Below, piece by piece: positions 36,780 through 49,589 of a stretch of DNA of 64,000 bases. The position numbers were made by a program, and so were the translations under genes. Positions within the stretch are counted from its first letter, which is position 1. Each line of letters starts with the position of its first letter. Location: assembly GCA_024180945.1 (NCBI GenBank), contig JAKSGN010000020.1, positions 62,001 to 126,000 of the forward strand, written 5' to 3'. The notes below the pieces were generated by a model. That model was given only the letters and a program-made list of their open reading frames with translations, was not told where the DNA came from and did not search any database. Origin of the DNA: Macrophomina tecta (lineage: Eukaryota > Ascomycota > Dothideomycetes > Botryosphaeriales > Botryosphaeriaceae).

Positions 36780-37595
36780 GTTGTTTGTGCACGATGATGA
36801 TGATGGTGGAGACCAGCTAAGAAAGGGCTTCAAGCATCCGCGATCAAGCGAGGATATTTTAATGACGCGTCGAAGCTAGAGCTGCATGTTCAGTCAGCAC
36901 CGTGAGTGTGGGCCCAATGGAAATTAGCATGCACGACGCCCAATGCAGTGGCATACGTGCAGCTCATATTTGGGGGCTGCATCTAGCCTTGGCTACGCTA
37001 TCAAACCCCTATTGTTAGGACACACCCTCTTGCCAAACCATTAGTGGCCGTGCACGACAAGTCTGCTGGTCCTTCCTTCTATGCGAAGCATATATAACGC
37101 TTTAGGAGCTGGCTCTCTTGCATAGTAGATGTTCGAGAACTCGCCTGGTCTGATAAGCTATTGGGACCTCAATCAGCGATCTGGACACGAACATCATTCA
37201 AGTCGAAGTATACTTGCATCCGGACAATTGCTTGGACTCCCCGCGGCCTACATTAATTCATTTTTACTGTGTTTTACCATCTACCATGCCTGGAACAAGT
37301 CAAAGCCGCCTTCGTTACTGCATCACGCACGGCCTCTAAGAGTGTCAACACCATATGTCCGGCAGAAATGGGGCATTCGATAGATATACTTTGATAAACA
37401 GCATGACATGTCCTATTTCCCTCAGCATTACTCGATGAAAGTTGAAAACTTAATGGAAAAACGCCGTGACCCTATCTTTTGCACACCGCACTCCCATCTC
37501 TGCAAGACGGAAAAGGGGTACTCTTACATGCATAACGAACCCAGCCTCTCAACTCCGCTATCCCATGGCCGCCTGACGATGATGCACACAATCTC
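36780..37595. other. intergenic region with a TATA-like element
   Basis: Promoter flank of the membrane-protein gene and 3' flank of RVB1. A GCATATATAACG element at about 37088 on the plus strand precedes an 84-codon frame (37129-37383) that has no support of its own. Confidence 0.4.
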
Positions 37596-39219
<1,624 letters not shown>

Positions 39220-40354
39220 TGCGACGGATGGACGAGGGACGGGCTGTGGACGATTCTGGTCTGGGGTGGGAGTATGCGATTGGCAACGAAAGGATCGGAT
39301 GCGGCCGTCGGGGTTGCGCGTCGATGGTGAGAGTGGTTTTGGGCGGAGGAAGGCTGAAGCTTTGGTTGATGGTGTTGTTGTTGTCAGTCGGTGGGTGCTG
39401 GGGGAAGCTTCCTCTGCTCACAGAAAATCGCGAAGCTGGGGCCCAAGAAGACGCGGATCGCGAACGAACGCCCGCCCGCTGTCTGTCCGCCCCGTCCGCC
39501 CGCCCGCCCTCGCCAAGATGTCCGCCGTCCGCTGACGAATCATCGTCTGTCCTAGCCTCGGATTGACGTTTCAGCGTCTCTCTGTTGTGCGGCTTCTGCA
39601 TTTTTTCAGTGGAGCTCACAACAAGCGCATCCTCACATCCCACATTTCGATTCAGATTCGTCTTCACCGCAGCCTCACTCATGGCGCGGCTCACGCTGAC
39701 CTCCGGGGCGACACGTACGCATGGTGGTTTTTTCGTTTCTCCATTTCACTTGTCTTCATGATCATGACGCTCTTTCCTCTTGTCCACTCATTCAGCCCTT
39801 TCAATTTCTGTATCCGCCCTCGCGCCCGTCTGCGCGATCAAGCAAACCCAGTAAGCCTAACCCATTAACCCCCGATATCCCGTCTACTGTACAGAAAGCT
39901 AATGTGCGCAGAAGATATGCAACCTGAGGCCCTGTCAAAGACGCCCAACCTGCTTGTCATTCCAAACCCGAAAGCTTCTTCGACCGCCACCCACTACCCA
40001 CTCGTCGTAATACAACCAGACTTTTATTGTTTTTTCTTGGACCAAACCTCGTAAACGTCATCCGTCGTCAACCCCTCCATCGCGAAAGAAAACTCAGAAG
40101 GGGGTTGCTTGAGCTATGCACAGGAACAGAATAGAAAGAGAAGGGGTATTCTGGAGAGAGAAGCGAGTATTGGTGTTGTACACGGGAGACCGGCCAGAGG
40201 AAGCATCCTTGACAGCTCTCCATCTGAGCAAACCCCCAATCGCAGTAATCTACCGAAACCCGGGTCTCATGAGTACCAAAAAGGCTCGCAAAGTCCAAAT
40301 GATTGCATCACAAAAGGCATCAAAGGGCAATCATTCGCCACTGGAAGAGCCGTC
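39220..40354. other. RVB1 promoter and BDF1 3' flank
   Basis: The RVB1 5' flank is at the left. In the middle (39681-39927, plus strand) lie two consecutive intron-like segments with GT..AG ends and CTAAC-type branch sites, which might belong to a very short spliced gene (see findings). No protein family recognised. Confidence 0.4.
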
Positions 40355-43226
40355 TTACTCTTCTTCGCTCTCTGATGCGCTGGACTCGTCATCACTGGAC
40401 TCGTCATCTCTCTGAGCTGCCTGAACCGGTTCAGGTGACTGATCAGAGCTAGAGCCTCTGTTGTTGAAGTTCTGAAGCCTCTGCTTGATCTCGGCAATTG
40501 CCTGCTCCTGCTCATGCTTGCCCATAGGCTTGTTCTTCCTAGGTTGCGTGGCAGTGTTCTTACGTGAAGGCGGCTCGTAATCATCGTCGAACGCCGGGAG
40601 AGCCGGTGCGGCTGTCGTTGACGGGTTGATCGTCTTGATGTATTTGAGCAGGTCATGCAACACCTCATTAGGAATGGTGTCAATGTCCAATTCGAGCTCG
40701 TCGTCATTCACACCCTCAACCTATAGTCAGTCTTCCTGGAGGGGAAAAGGTGGACGTGAAGGACACTTACCTGGAGAGAAGGCACTCCATTCCGGATGAT
40801 CTGGACAGCCTTCGCCATCTGGTGCTCATCCAGGTTGCTTATCGTCTCCGAGATCAAACGCTTCTCCTCGAACGTGATCTGCCTCAGCTTCTTCTTAGGC
40901 TTCACTGGAGCAGCGGGTTTCGAGAGCTTCTTCGACTTTGTCTGCGTCTTTTCCTTCTTGGAAGTCTTCTTACCAACCACCTTGGGTGACTTGCCCTTCT
41001 TTGCTTGGAGAGCCAATTGCTCTTGCGTGAGCATCATAATCTGCTCAGCAATCTGGGCCTGCCGCCGTCTGATCTCCTCTTCATCATCCTCATCCTCGCT
41101 CTCCTCATCATCTTCATCCTCGGATGCAGATGCTGGCTCCGAAGCTGGCGCATGCTCCTCCATCCACTCCGCCTTCTTTTCCCAGGCCCTCCTGTAGACA
41201 TCCTCGAGCATGTGGCCCATCTTATTAACGTCATCCCCTTCAGGATTGAACTTGTAGCAATTGGCGAATATGAGATCGAGATCTGCCTTCGCATCCTTGG
41301 CGCTCGTGTATTCACCGTGCTTGAGGCGGGATTGGACGGTACCGAGATCCATGGGCTTCTTGATGATCTTCAGGTACTGCGGTATATTGAGCGCAACAGG
41401 GTCCACGGGCTGGAGGAAAGGGTAGGAGAAGTCGCGGTACTTCGGCTTCATCATTTCGTTGATCACCGTTTCGACAAACTTCAGTTCCAGCTGAGACTTC
41501 TTGTTCTTCGGGCGAGGATTGGAGTAAGGCAGGTCCTTTGGTGGCGGGCGATGAATTTCCCTCTTCGGACGCCCATCACCAGTCGAAGAGTCCCGCCGGA
41601 TAAGGGGAGTGCCGTCAGCTTGAAGCGCAAAGGTGGCATTGCTAGCAGTAGTAGAATTGGTAGGAGAGTGGACAGGGACGTTGACACGAGACTCGCGACG
41701 GGCCTGTTGCGCTTTTGCGGTGGTTGCCTTCTTAGGCTTCTTGGGCATCTCTGGGTGCGCATCCCGCCCTGGAAGCAAATGCATTCCCCGTTCAAACCAC
41801 ATTTGCAAATTCCAGGCCGATTGCGCAATGGGATGCTGAATTCCATTGAAGAGGACGCAGTTGTCAATCATGAGGTAAAAATCACTCATGAAAGCATCTA
41901 CAGATTGATACTGTTTTTCTTTGTGCTTTGCCTCCAGTGTACTCAGGTCCATAGGATTGGTAATGACTTGAGGATAGTGAGGGATGTTCAGTGCGACGGG
42001 GTCGACGGGGTGTAAGAAGGCAGCCGCAGGCTTCGTCTTCTTCGCGCCGCGGAGCCGATCCATCAGAAACTTGTGCTGCGCCGAGGTCATTGGCTGCGAG
42101 TCGTATTTCTTTTTCTCCGGCGCATTACTGATTGCTGGGGCGGGTGTTGTTGGAGTAGAAGTCGTGGGCGGCGCATCTGAAGTCGGGGCGGACGGCGCAA
42201 CACCGTTAGTGATGGCCAGGGCTGGGCGCTCCTGCTTTGCGGCACCTGCTCCAGGCTCTAGGGAACCGTCTGCCGTGCGCACACGCTTTGCCAAAGGACC
42301 ATCGTCGTCGTCATCCTCATCCTCGCGTGGACGTATTTTGTTTGCTAGCGGCGCATCCGTCATGTCGTAGTCAGCATTACTGGGCGCCGTCGTGGCAGCC
42401 GAAGAATCTTGAGCGGCGGTAGCAGGCGCCTGCAACGCTTCCTCTGCCGGTGGCGGAGGCGGAACAGCGTCGGTAGGTTCGTCCGATTTTGCGACACTAG
42501 CATCTGCGGGCACGTCGGCAGTCACAGGCTGCGAATGCGCAACCAGACCCATCTTGTCCGCCTTGTCTTCTGCCTTGTCTTCCACGGACGGTGTGTTAGT
42601 TTCGTCTGGAGGTGCAAGGTTGTCGGGCTTGTCGGTCGTGCCTTCAGGCTTTATCGCGGGCGAAGAAGCTTGCGGTAGCGATGCTGCGTCCGCGCGAAGG
42701 TCTGAAGTTTCGGGCTCTATTTGCGGCGGAAGTGAGGTGGGTGCAAGGTTTTCGGGCGCAGCAGGAAGCGACGGCTGGTCGGGCAGCGGGTCTGTAAGGA
42801 AAGGCGCGGTGGGCGCAATGCCACTATCAACATCCGTAACGGGCTCGGCAAACGGATCTTGCTCGGGTTGAGAGTCGGCGCCGTTCATGGTGTCGTCACC
42901 GTTGGTCGCAGGCGTTGGCAGGGAGTCCGTCGGAGCATCGGCCGCGGGCGCAGGAATGTCAACGTGGTGAGGCGCGGGGTCTTCATCAAAAAGCGGATCA
43001 TGCTCATTTGCGCTTCTGCAGAATGATTTGTTCAATAAACTACATGCGCCTGAGAGAGAAACGGAGCGGAAACTAAGGCAGCAAAGCGGGAGGGCAGAAA
43101 GACAGAAGAGCGGGGGAGAGCGACTCACCCGTTGATGTTTGCATCCAAGGCCATCGCGTCTGCAGATGGAACGGGTTTTGGCTCCACGGACGGTTTGTCC
43201 ATTGCGGGCGAAGTCATCACGGCCAT
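40355..43226 (-). CDS. BDF1: BET-type double bromodomain protein (Bdf1-like)
   Basis: Three exons, 43226-43129, 43015-40771 and 40720-40355; introns 113 and 50 nt; 902 residues. The short first exon codes for MAVMTSPAMDKPSVEPKP, and the join to NGSANEHDPLFDED is in phase 2. A long Pro/Ala/Asp-rich N-terminal region precedes bromodomain 1 (~345-445; HPVDPVALNIPHYPQVITNP, and NCVLFNG with the acetyl-lysine-binding Asn). Bromodomain 2 follows (~545-641; QPVDPVALNIPQYLKIIKKP and NCYKFNPEGDDVN), then an acidic stretch, a Lys-rich stretch, and the ET domain (~735-820; ITFEEKRLISETISNLDEHQ continuing across intron 2 into DTIPNEVLHDLLKYI). The C-terminus is an SEED-like Ser/Asp/Glu tail. It binds acetylated H3/H4 and works with TFIID and SWR1 in the nucleus. 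It is divergent from the Utp5-like gene. Confidence 0.96.
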
Positions 43227-44094
43227 GCGACGCAAGTGGGGGCGGACAGCAGCACTGTGGATTACGCGACGACGCGCCGGCACCACAGGGCTGTTGCTGG
43301 GAAGCTAGTGCGTTGCAGGATGGGATGCGCGCACAAGCGAGCGGCCGGGGGTGGTGTTGTGGGTGCAAGCTGGGGACACGCTAGGGCGGTGACGCGTGGT
43401 TGACGGAGCAGAGTCGGAGCGGGAGCGCGGTGACGTGGGGGTGGCTGCGACGCGCTTGAGACTTTGCGAGGTCGGGAAAATCGAGGTTCAGAAAGGCTCA
43501 AGGCGGTAGAAGCATTAAATAGCTCCGGGCCGAGTGAAACCGCTAAATGGGTCGAGCGTTTTCCGCACGTGACTGTGCTGCAGCAGGCTGCAAAATCGAG
43601 CGGACGGCCACGGGGCGACGGCGAACCGCGGGCGGGCAGGACTGGCGCGCCACGGGGCAGGGCAGGGTGCGGCGGCGAGCGCAGGAGCGTGCAGCGCAGC
43701 GAGGGCGTGGTGTGCGCAGCGAGCGAGGTGGTCGTCGTGGATGGGTTGCGAGCAATGCTCCAATCAGCGGGCGCGAGTAATGGGCGGCGGGAGGGTGTGT
43801 GCGCGCGCGACGTGCAGGAAGGTGCGAGCCAGAACACCAAAAGCTGAGCGGACGAGGGGAGGCAGGCGCCAGTTAAAAAAGCTGAGGGCTCCTGCCGCGC
43901 CCGAAGCTGTGGCCCCCCCTGACGCGCTGCGCCTTGCTTCTTGCGGACTAGCGCGGCCCCGGGCGCGTTATCTAATCCATGCCGCTCGAAAAAAGCTGAG
44001 ATAATTTTTCGATTTGCCGGCTTCCAGCACACGGCGCGCTTCCACCAACCCGCCTTCCAGCCGTCCCTTTGCAGACCCTCGCGCGAGCCTCACC
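43227..44094. promoter_or_regulatory. divergent promoter region of BDF1 and the UTP5-like gene
   Basis: 868 bp, very GC-rich (long GCG/CGC stretches), no TATA box seen, shared by two growth-related nuclear genes. Open frames here on both strands are a consequence of GC content. Confidence 0.5.
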
Positions 44095-45450
44095 ATGCCT
44101 GCAGCAGTGGCCCAGCGCCGCAAGGCCGTCGGCCTGCCCGCCCCCAACGCGAAGAAAGCACGAACGACCGCCTCCGCCGCCCAGGCAAACGGCGCTTCCG
44201 CGCGCAAAGGCGGCCTGGCAGCCTTGGTGTCTGGCGATGTCAAGCCGGCTCAGGCAGCCACCACCGCCGCCAATGGCGTCAAGGGCGTGAAGGAGGATAA
44301 GGTCGACGAGTCGCGTGCCGTCGTTGCCCACGGTGACGTCGACATGCCTGACGCAAGCGCCGACCCGGAAGTCGTGGAGATCTCCAGCGGTGAAGAGGAG
44401 GAGAGCGAGCTCGAAGAATCAGGAGACGAGCAGGGCGAGGCTCCCGACGCAAAGGCGGGCGCTGCGGATGCCGACATGGCGGACGGAGACGAGGCAGAGC
44501 CTCCGTCGTTTGGCGAGCTCCTCCAGGCCACCGCTCCCGAAGTCGTCGACGTCGAGACTGCATTCCAGGACCCCAACCCCGACTCTCGCGCACTGGCGCC
44601 TACGAGCGGCAACAGAGCTCTGTCCGCACCTTCCGCGACCTCGCTCGGCACGGTTTTGACCCAAGCTCTCAAGACAAACGACAGAGAGCTCCTAGAGTCC
44701 TGCTTCGAAATGAACGACCTCAACAGTGTCAGATCTACCATTGAGCGCCTACCCTCCTCGCTCGTTTCAAACCTCCTCCGCAGACTTGCCGAACGGCTAC
44801 ACAAGAGACCAGGCCGCGCTGGTAACCTCATGGTCTGGGTCCAGTGGGCGATTGTCTCTCATGGTGGATACCTTGCCGGCAGACAGGATATCATGCGGGA
44901 GCTTGGCAGCCTCAATCGCGTCATCAAGGAGCGTGCATGTGGTCTTCAGCCGCTGCTTACTCTCAAGGGCAAACTTGACATGCTTTCGGCGCAACTGGAA
45001 CTGCGCAGAAGCATGCAAAAGGCGGCCACCATGGATGAAGATGACGAAGAGGAGGGTGTAATCTACGTTGAGGGCCAGGATGAAAGCGAGTCTGAAGACG
45101 AAGCTGCGGACAATCAGACCAAGGCTATCACCAACGGCAGACAGCAAAAGGCGAAGAAGTCTAACGATGTGGATGACTTTGATGGCGCCGAGAGTACCGA
45201 TGACGATGGAGCAATGGACCTGAACGCCGAGGAGGATGAAGGCTCCGAGGAGGATTCAGAAGATGTTTTGGATGATGAGGCTGAGGAGACGGAAAACGAT
45301 TCCGGTGATGACGAATCCGAAGATGACGATCTCGACGAGGACGACGAGGGTGAGGATCTCTCCGAAGACGACATTGAGACGCCGAGACCGACCAAACGCT
45401 CTGCTGCGGCGCAGCGGATGGGTTTCGGCAGCGGCAGGCGACGCCGCTGA
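44095..45450 (+). CDS. UTP5: Utp5-like SSU-processome protein, Utp12 domain only
   Basis: Single exon, 451 residues from the ATG at 44095 (context CTCACCATGCC); an upstream in-frame ATG at 44014 is less well placed. The N-terminal ~180 residues are low-complexity (Ala/Lys, then acidic). Residues ~185-305 form an all-helical Utp12 domain: LTQALKTNDRELLESCFEMN, LPSSLVSNLLRRLAERLHKR, WVQWAIVSHGGYLAG and LLTLKGKLDMLSAQLELR. The remainder is D/E-rich and ends in a basic tail (MGFGSGRRRR). Utp5 belongs to the t-UTP/UtpA subcomplex that starts 18S rRNA maturation in the nucleolus. Yeast Utp5 and human WDR43 also have WD40 propellers before this domain; none is visible here (see findings). The domain is clear; the choice of Utp5 over another Utp12-domain protein is inferred. 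Confidence 0.85.
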   Translation: MPAAVAQRRKAVGLPAPNAKKARTTASAAQANGASARKGGLAALVSGDVKPAQAATTAANGVKGVKEDKVDESRAVVAHGDVDMPDASADPEVVEISSGEEEESELEESGDEQGEAPDAKAGAADADMADGDEAEPPSFGELLQATAPEVVDVETAFQDPNPDSRALAPTSGNRALSAPSATSLGTVLTQALKTNDRELLESCFEMNDLNSVRSTIERLPSSLVSNLLRRLAERLHKRPGRAGNLMVWVQWAIVSHGGYLAGRQDIMRELGSLNRVIKERACGLQPLLTLKGKLDMLSAQLELRRSMQKAATMDEDDEEEGVIYVEGQDESESEDEAADNQTKAITNGRQQKAKKSNDVDDFDGAESTDDDGAMDLNAEEDEGSEEDSEDVLDDEAEETENDSGDDESEDDDLDEDDEGEDLSEDDIETPRPTKRSAAAQRMGFGSGRRRR

Positions 45451-47649
45451 AGGCCCGCATGACACGCATGCATAGGTTTTCCTCCACGGAGTTCGCCCCG
45501 GGCCTCTGCCCAACAATGTAAATCAACGTTTGGTGGATTTCTGAGCTAAGACGGCAAGCGGACCGCATTTTCGCAAAAAAAAAAAAAAGAGCGGCGTCTT
45601 TCTGGATATTTTTATTTGACATCATACGCACAAGGATATGAGTGGGCATGATATCCGGGCGTTTATTGGATGGGGACGGAGTTTGCTGGCTGACGATTTA
45701 GTCGGCGCCGCTTGGCTAATAGGCTGCATAGCATTGGGCTTAGATAACCGTCTCGGTTTGCGCGTAGTCTGGAGTGGGCAAAATGAAAAAGAGTTCTCAG
45801 CCGTCAATTTCCGGACGAGCATGTCAAGCGCACTTGGCTGAATCCGATGTGGTACACGATGAGGTGCTGGGAGCGTCCGTCCTCACGCCGGAAGGGGAAC
45901 GCAACGATGACAACTCGAAATTCGACAACGATGTGGCCAGCTGCAGACCGCCCGTTTGGGGGCCGGTCCACTGCCCCGGTGGAGCCTCGGGGGGCAGCTG
46001 GACCAACCTTTTTGCAGCCAAGTGCCGGGAAACCTGTTCGGTCCGACCCCAATTGCAAGCTCCAATCCGTTGACCTTTTGGCCTGTTGTTTTTCTCTTCC
46101 GCTGTTCCACTCCGATGATGCATTACTCGCCACCTGTTCTCACAGTTAGCCATCCGCACGCGTCTTCCGCACCCTCCTCTCATCATGGCATGGCGTACAT
46201 TTGTGAATGCGTGGCCGTGCGAATCTGCAACGGTCCCGTCTCTCCCTGCTACCTTCGAGCGTTCCAAATAGCATAATCCGAACTGCGCATTTCTCACTTG
46301 CTTTACAAGATCCGCGAAACTTTGGTTCCGGCTTGTTTCGCCGGGTGGGCGACATGGTACGCTTCAGGCGTAGCTCTGCGCGGAATGCTGGTTTACGCCC
46401 ATCAATGAGCTCGTCCACCAGGAGACGACGCGCAGTAAGCGGCGTCCACCAATTCCGGAACCTGTATATAAGGAGTTGAGGCGATCATCCGGATGCAATG
46501 TCGCTGAGATGGATGTTCCGTGCGATGATGATGTCCTTGCGAGATTGGTGGAGTCAGCCATAATGACCGCTTACTGTGCGTTGCCTTGCGGAAGACTAGC
46601 CCTTCTGTACAACAAACCAGCATTTTGTTCAGACGTCTTTCTCCAGGTTGGTCATGACGATGGCGGAGCGGCCTGTGGTCATGGGTGGTCAGCGAAGCGA
46701 GAAAAGCAAGGATATGAATGGCGATCAGCCGCGGGACAGCGTCGACGAGATCGGGAGGTCAAGATGTATGTACCAGAGTGAGAGAATGCTTTTCTTGAAG
46801 GCTGCTGCCTGCGGCCGCCTGTCAAATGGCGGCCGCCACATGGACTGCTGCCAAAAGCCTCTCTGGGACTTCTGAAGTGAAGAGGGTTATTTCGCATTGC
46901 GATTCCAACGGTGCAACTCGTGACGGTTGCGAGCCGAGCGCTTGCTGTACAGCGAAAGTATCTCGTGGTCTTCCGGCAAATCAATCCTCGAACTGGGATC
47001 TTTGGTGAATTTTGCCGCTTGTCCTGGGGTTCACTGACCTTCTTTGTCAGATTCTTTATACCTTACAAAATTCCATGCCGGCCATTCCGATTTCCATCTT
47101 TGTTTTCTGCGAGGACCCATAGAAGACAGACTCGCGGGTGCGCCCTTTGCAAGTTGCTATGGGTACCGCAATCGCCCTCGTCTGCACGCGGAAGTTACCA
47201 TGACTGTAAGCGAAGAACGTCAAGACGGTAAAGAACGCAGTTATTAGATTGGTCAGTACTCTGGCTTTGTTCTGATCCTCGCATTATACGAGAGTTCCGT
47301 ACAGTCTTCGCTCATCATCAGTTTCATTGCGCCCTGCGCTGAGCAATTGCAGCGCCCTTCACGATGGCCACTCTAAAGCATAAGTGGTATTGCAGACTCC
47401 ATGTCATTCCACGACCGAAGTTCGCTATATGGCTTTGGCTTTCTCTTCGAAATTCTATTGGCAACTCAATGAATGCAGTGTCGAGACAATGAATTGTCTC
47501 AATCAATTCGGGGCTCAGTGCCCGAAACAACTCATTTGTAGCATAACCATGTCTGAATTCAGATGTAATTTAAGCGTCAATGTGCCTACTTCTCTGTACT
47601 CTGGCAGACGCATGTACAGCCTTCCAACTTGGGAGTTATTCGCACACGA
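45451..47649. other. 2.2-kb gene-poor region
   Basis: 3' flank of the UTP5-like gene (A14 run near 45575-45588), then no recognisable gene. A TATA-like GTATATAAGG lies at about 46464 before a weak 100-codon frame that I do not support. Confidence 0.45.
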
Positions 47650-48624
47650 ATGGGAAAGAAGCCAACGGAGCGCGAGCCGACAGAGATCCGCGCTTTGAAT
47701 ATTATTTCAAAGATCGAAAACTACTTTCGCCGCAGAGACGACACCTATTCCATCCAGCGCCGAGTCGACGGGAAGCTTTTCCTTGTCGCAAGACGCAAGA
47801 AGGATTCATCTGACACTTCCACGATGCCTTCTTCCAGCCACCAGGAAAGGCCCTTCCACCATAGAGATGCAGGCAGAGACCGCGAGGGACACAGACGCCA
47901 TAGGCATCGCGAGGATGAAGATGGCCAGCCTCTCGGTGGCCGTGAGCATCGCCACCGCAGGTACCGTGACGAGCAAGATGAGAGTAGCAGGCGTCACGGG
48001 CACGGAGAGCGTGGAGAACGACACCACCGTCATCGCCACCGCCGGCATAAGCAGCACGCCCCGGCGGCTGTCGCGGCGCTCTACGAACGGCCTACTGAAG
48101 AACGCAGCCGGAGGCGCCACAGACACCGCAATCGCAGACGTTCTGCCAGCGAAGCGTCAGCCGCCTCTCCTACCCCCGTTCTGAGGACGCCGGTGTACTT
48201 CAGCCCTGTCATGCGCGGAGGCGGAGACCAAGCGGCATCCTCGACAACCCTGCCGACCTACTCGGAGGCCATGTCCCCTACTGCACCCGCCGATCCCATG
48301 CAGGGCCTGAATTCCGGACTCGCTGATATGACTCTCGGTAGGGACTCTGACTCCATTTCCACAAAGTCTTCGCGGCCGGCTGACAATGCTAGTTCCACCC
48401 ACCGTCTGAGCGTTGCTTCTTCAGTGTCGACCTCCTCAAGTTCGGGCTACCACCTTGATCCGCCTGATTCTCCTCCCAGTGCGCCTTCGGTGCCTGTAGG
48501 CGGTCGGCAGATGCTCATCGAGGCAAACCGCCGCCTGCGTCACCATTCTGATGGTGAGCTGTCGGGAATCCTTGACCTCTATGATTATGCTTGGGAAGCC
48601 GAGGAGGATGGTGGCTGGTTTTGA
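47650..48624 (+). CDS. uncharacterised His/Arg-rich protein
   Basis: Single exon, 324 residues from the ATG at 47650. The first ~55 residues (RALNIISKIENYFRRRDDTY, then SIQRRVDGKLFLVARRKK) look folded. Residues ~60-170 are extremely rich in His, Arg, Asp and Glu (REGHRRHRHREDEDG, RHHRHRHRRHKQH). A Ser/Thr/Pro-rich part follows, with a short PTYSEA motif and a C-terminal segment MLIEANRRLRHHSDGELSG then DLYDYAWEAEEDGGWF. The ordered C-terminal block suggests selection at protein level. The His/Arg-rich tract could bind metal or RNA, or be phase-separating, but nothing known is matched. A second in-frame ATG at 47824 would remove the folded-looking N-terminus; I prefer the earlier start. An upstream exon is possible. 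Confidence 0.7.
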   Translation: MGKKPTEREPTEIRALNIISKIENYFRRRDDTYSIQRRVDGKLFLVARRKKDSSDTSTMPSSSHQERPFHHRDAGRDREGHRRHRHREDEDGQPLGGREHRHRRYRDEQDESSRRHGHGERGERHHRHRHRRHKQHAPAAVAALYERPTEERSRRRHRHRNRRRSASEASAASPTPVLRTPVYFSPVMRGGGDQAASSTTLPTYSEAMSPTAPADPMQGLNSGLADMTLGRDSDSISTKSSRPADNASSTHRLSVASSVSTSSSSGYHLDPPDSPPSAPSVPVGGRQMLIEANRRLRHHSDGELSGILDLYDYAWEAEEDGGWF

Positions 48625-49589
48625 GTTGGGGCCGTTCTGTGCGCTTGCCTTTGTTGATTTCTTGAAATGCGCTGCTGGCTCGAGGGAAGTTCTGAAGTTC
48701 TCGGTTTCGTTGTGTATCGAATAGTGCAGCTCCATTTATTTTACTCTCAAATATTCCACATCTTGTGAATGATGTTGAAAACTCCCGGTGAAATTATTGA
48801 TCTGAACACAGTATTGTTGTCCGGGGCGGAGGTGGGGCAGCGATTTTGGTGCATGTGGGTATTGTGATTGTAATTTCTCAGAAAGTTAGGTACCACAGCG
48901 GTCGGTCAGGTCCCGCACAAGAGTTATACAAAAAGACCCTCGACTGCTTCAGTGGCTCAGTACGGAGACTTGTATAGTTCGAGCTTTGTTGCACTGATGC
49001 AAACCAGAAAGAGAAAGAGGGCATGCATGCCCATATGTACCTTGGGATAGAGCAAGAGTCATTCCAAGCCCATAGTGCTTTGTATTCCCATCATAAGAAG
49101 ATGAACTGGAAATGAGACGCCGAAAGATGGCCTCGACAGACGTCTGTGAGCAGTAAAGCGGTGCTGCATGTTACGAAATTTGCATGAACAAAAGACGAGC
49201 CCTTAAATTCCGCTAGGGAATTTACATGCAGCACGTGCTTATACATAGAAAAGAAAGGAAACGTATGTGTTTCCCCTTGCCACAATATGTGGATATATCC
49301 ACTTCGAGCTTAGTGTATAATGTGTCTTTGTCTTACATCTGCTGACCTCTTAATCTATCCTCCACATCTCAGGACCCGATACACGCTTTCTCTCCCAATC
49401 ACTTGAACATTCTTGCATATTCCAATAACCAGTTCAAGTCTTCAAGAAAATTGCAGTTTTGAGCGGTAATCATTCCTTCTTTGTATTTTATCCGCAACTG
49501 TCCAGAGATATACTTGCCTTGAATGACAGTTTTTCGCAAGAACAATGTTATTGTAAGTCAAGGAAGACAATGAACAAGCAGAGGCATAT
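48625..49589. other. intergenic region
   Basis: AT-richer than its surroundings; flanks of the genes on both sides. No gene or RNA recognised. Confidence 0.5.

Noticed and set aside
37129..37383. 84-codon frame after a TATA-like element
   Set aside because: No hydrophobic signal, motif or intron support; TATA-like strings of this kind are common in AT-rich spacer.
43262..44032. 256-codon minus-strand frame upstream of BDF1
   Set aside because: Low-complexity Pro/Arg/Ala composition from GC-rich promoter DNA; the BDF1 first exon uses another frame.
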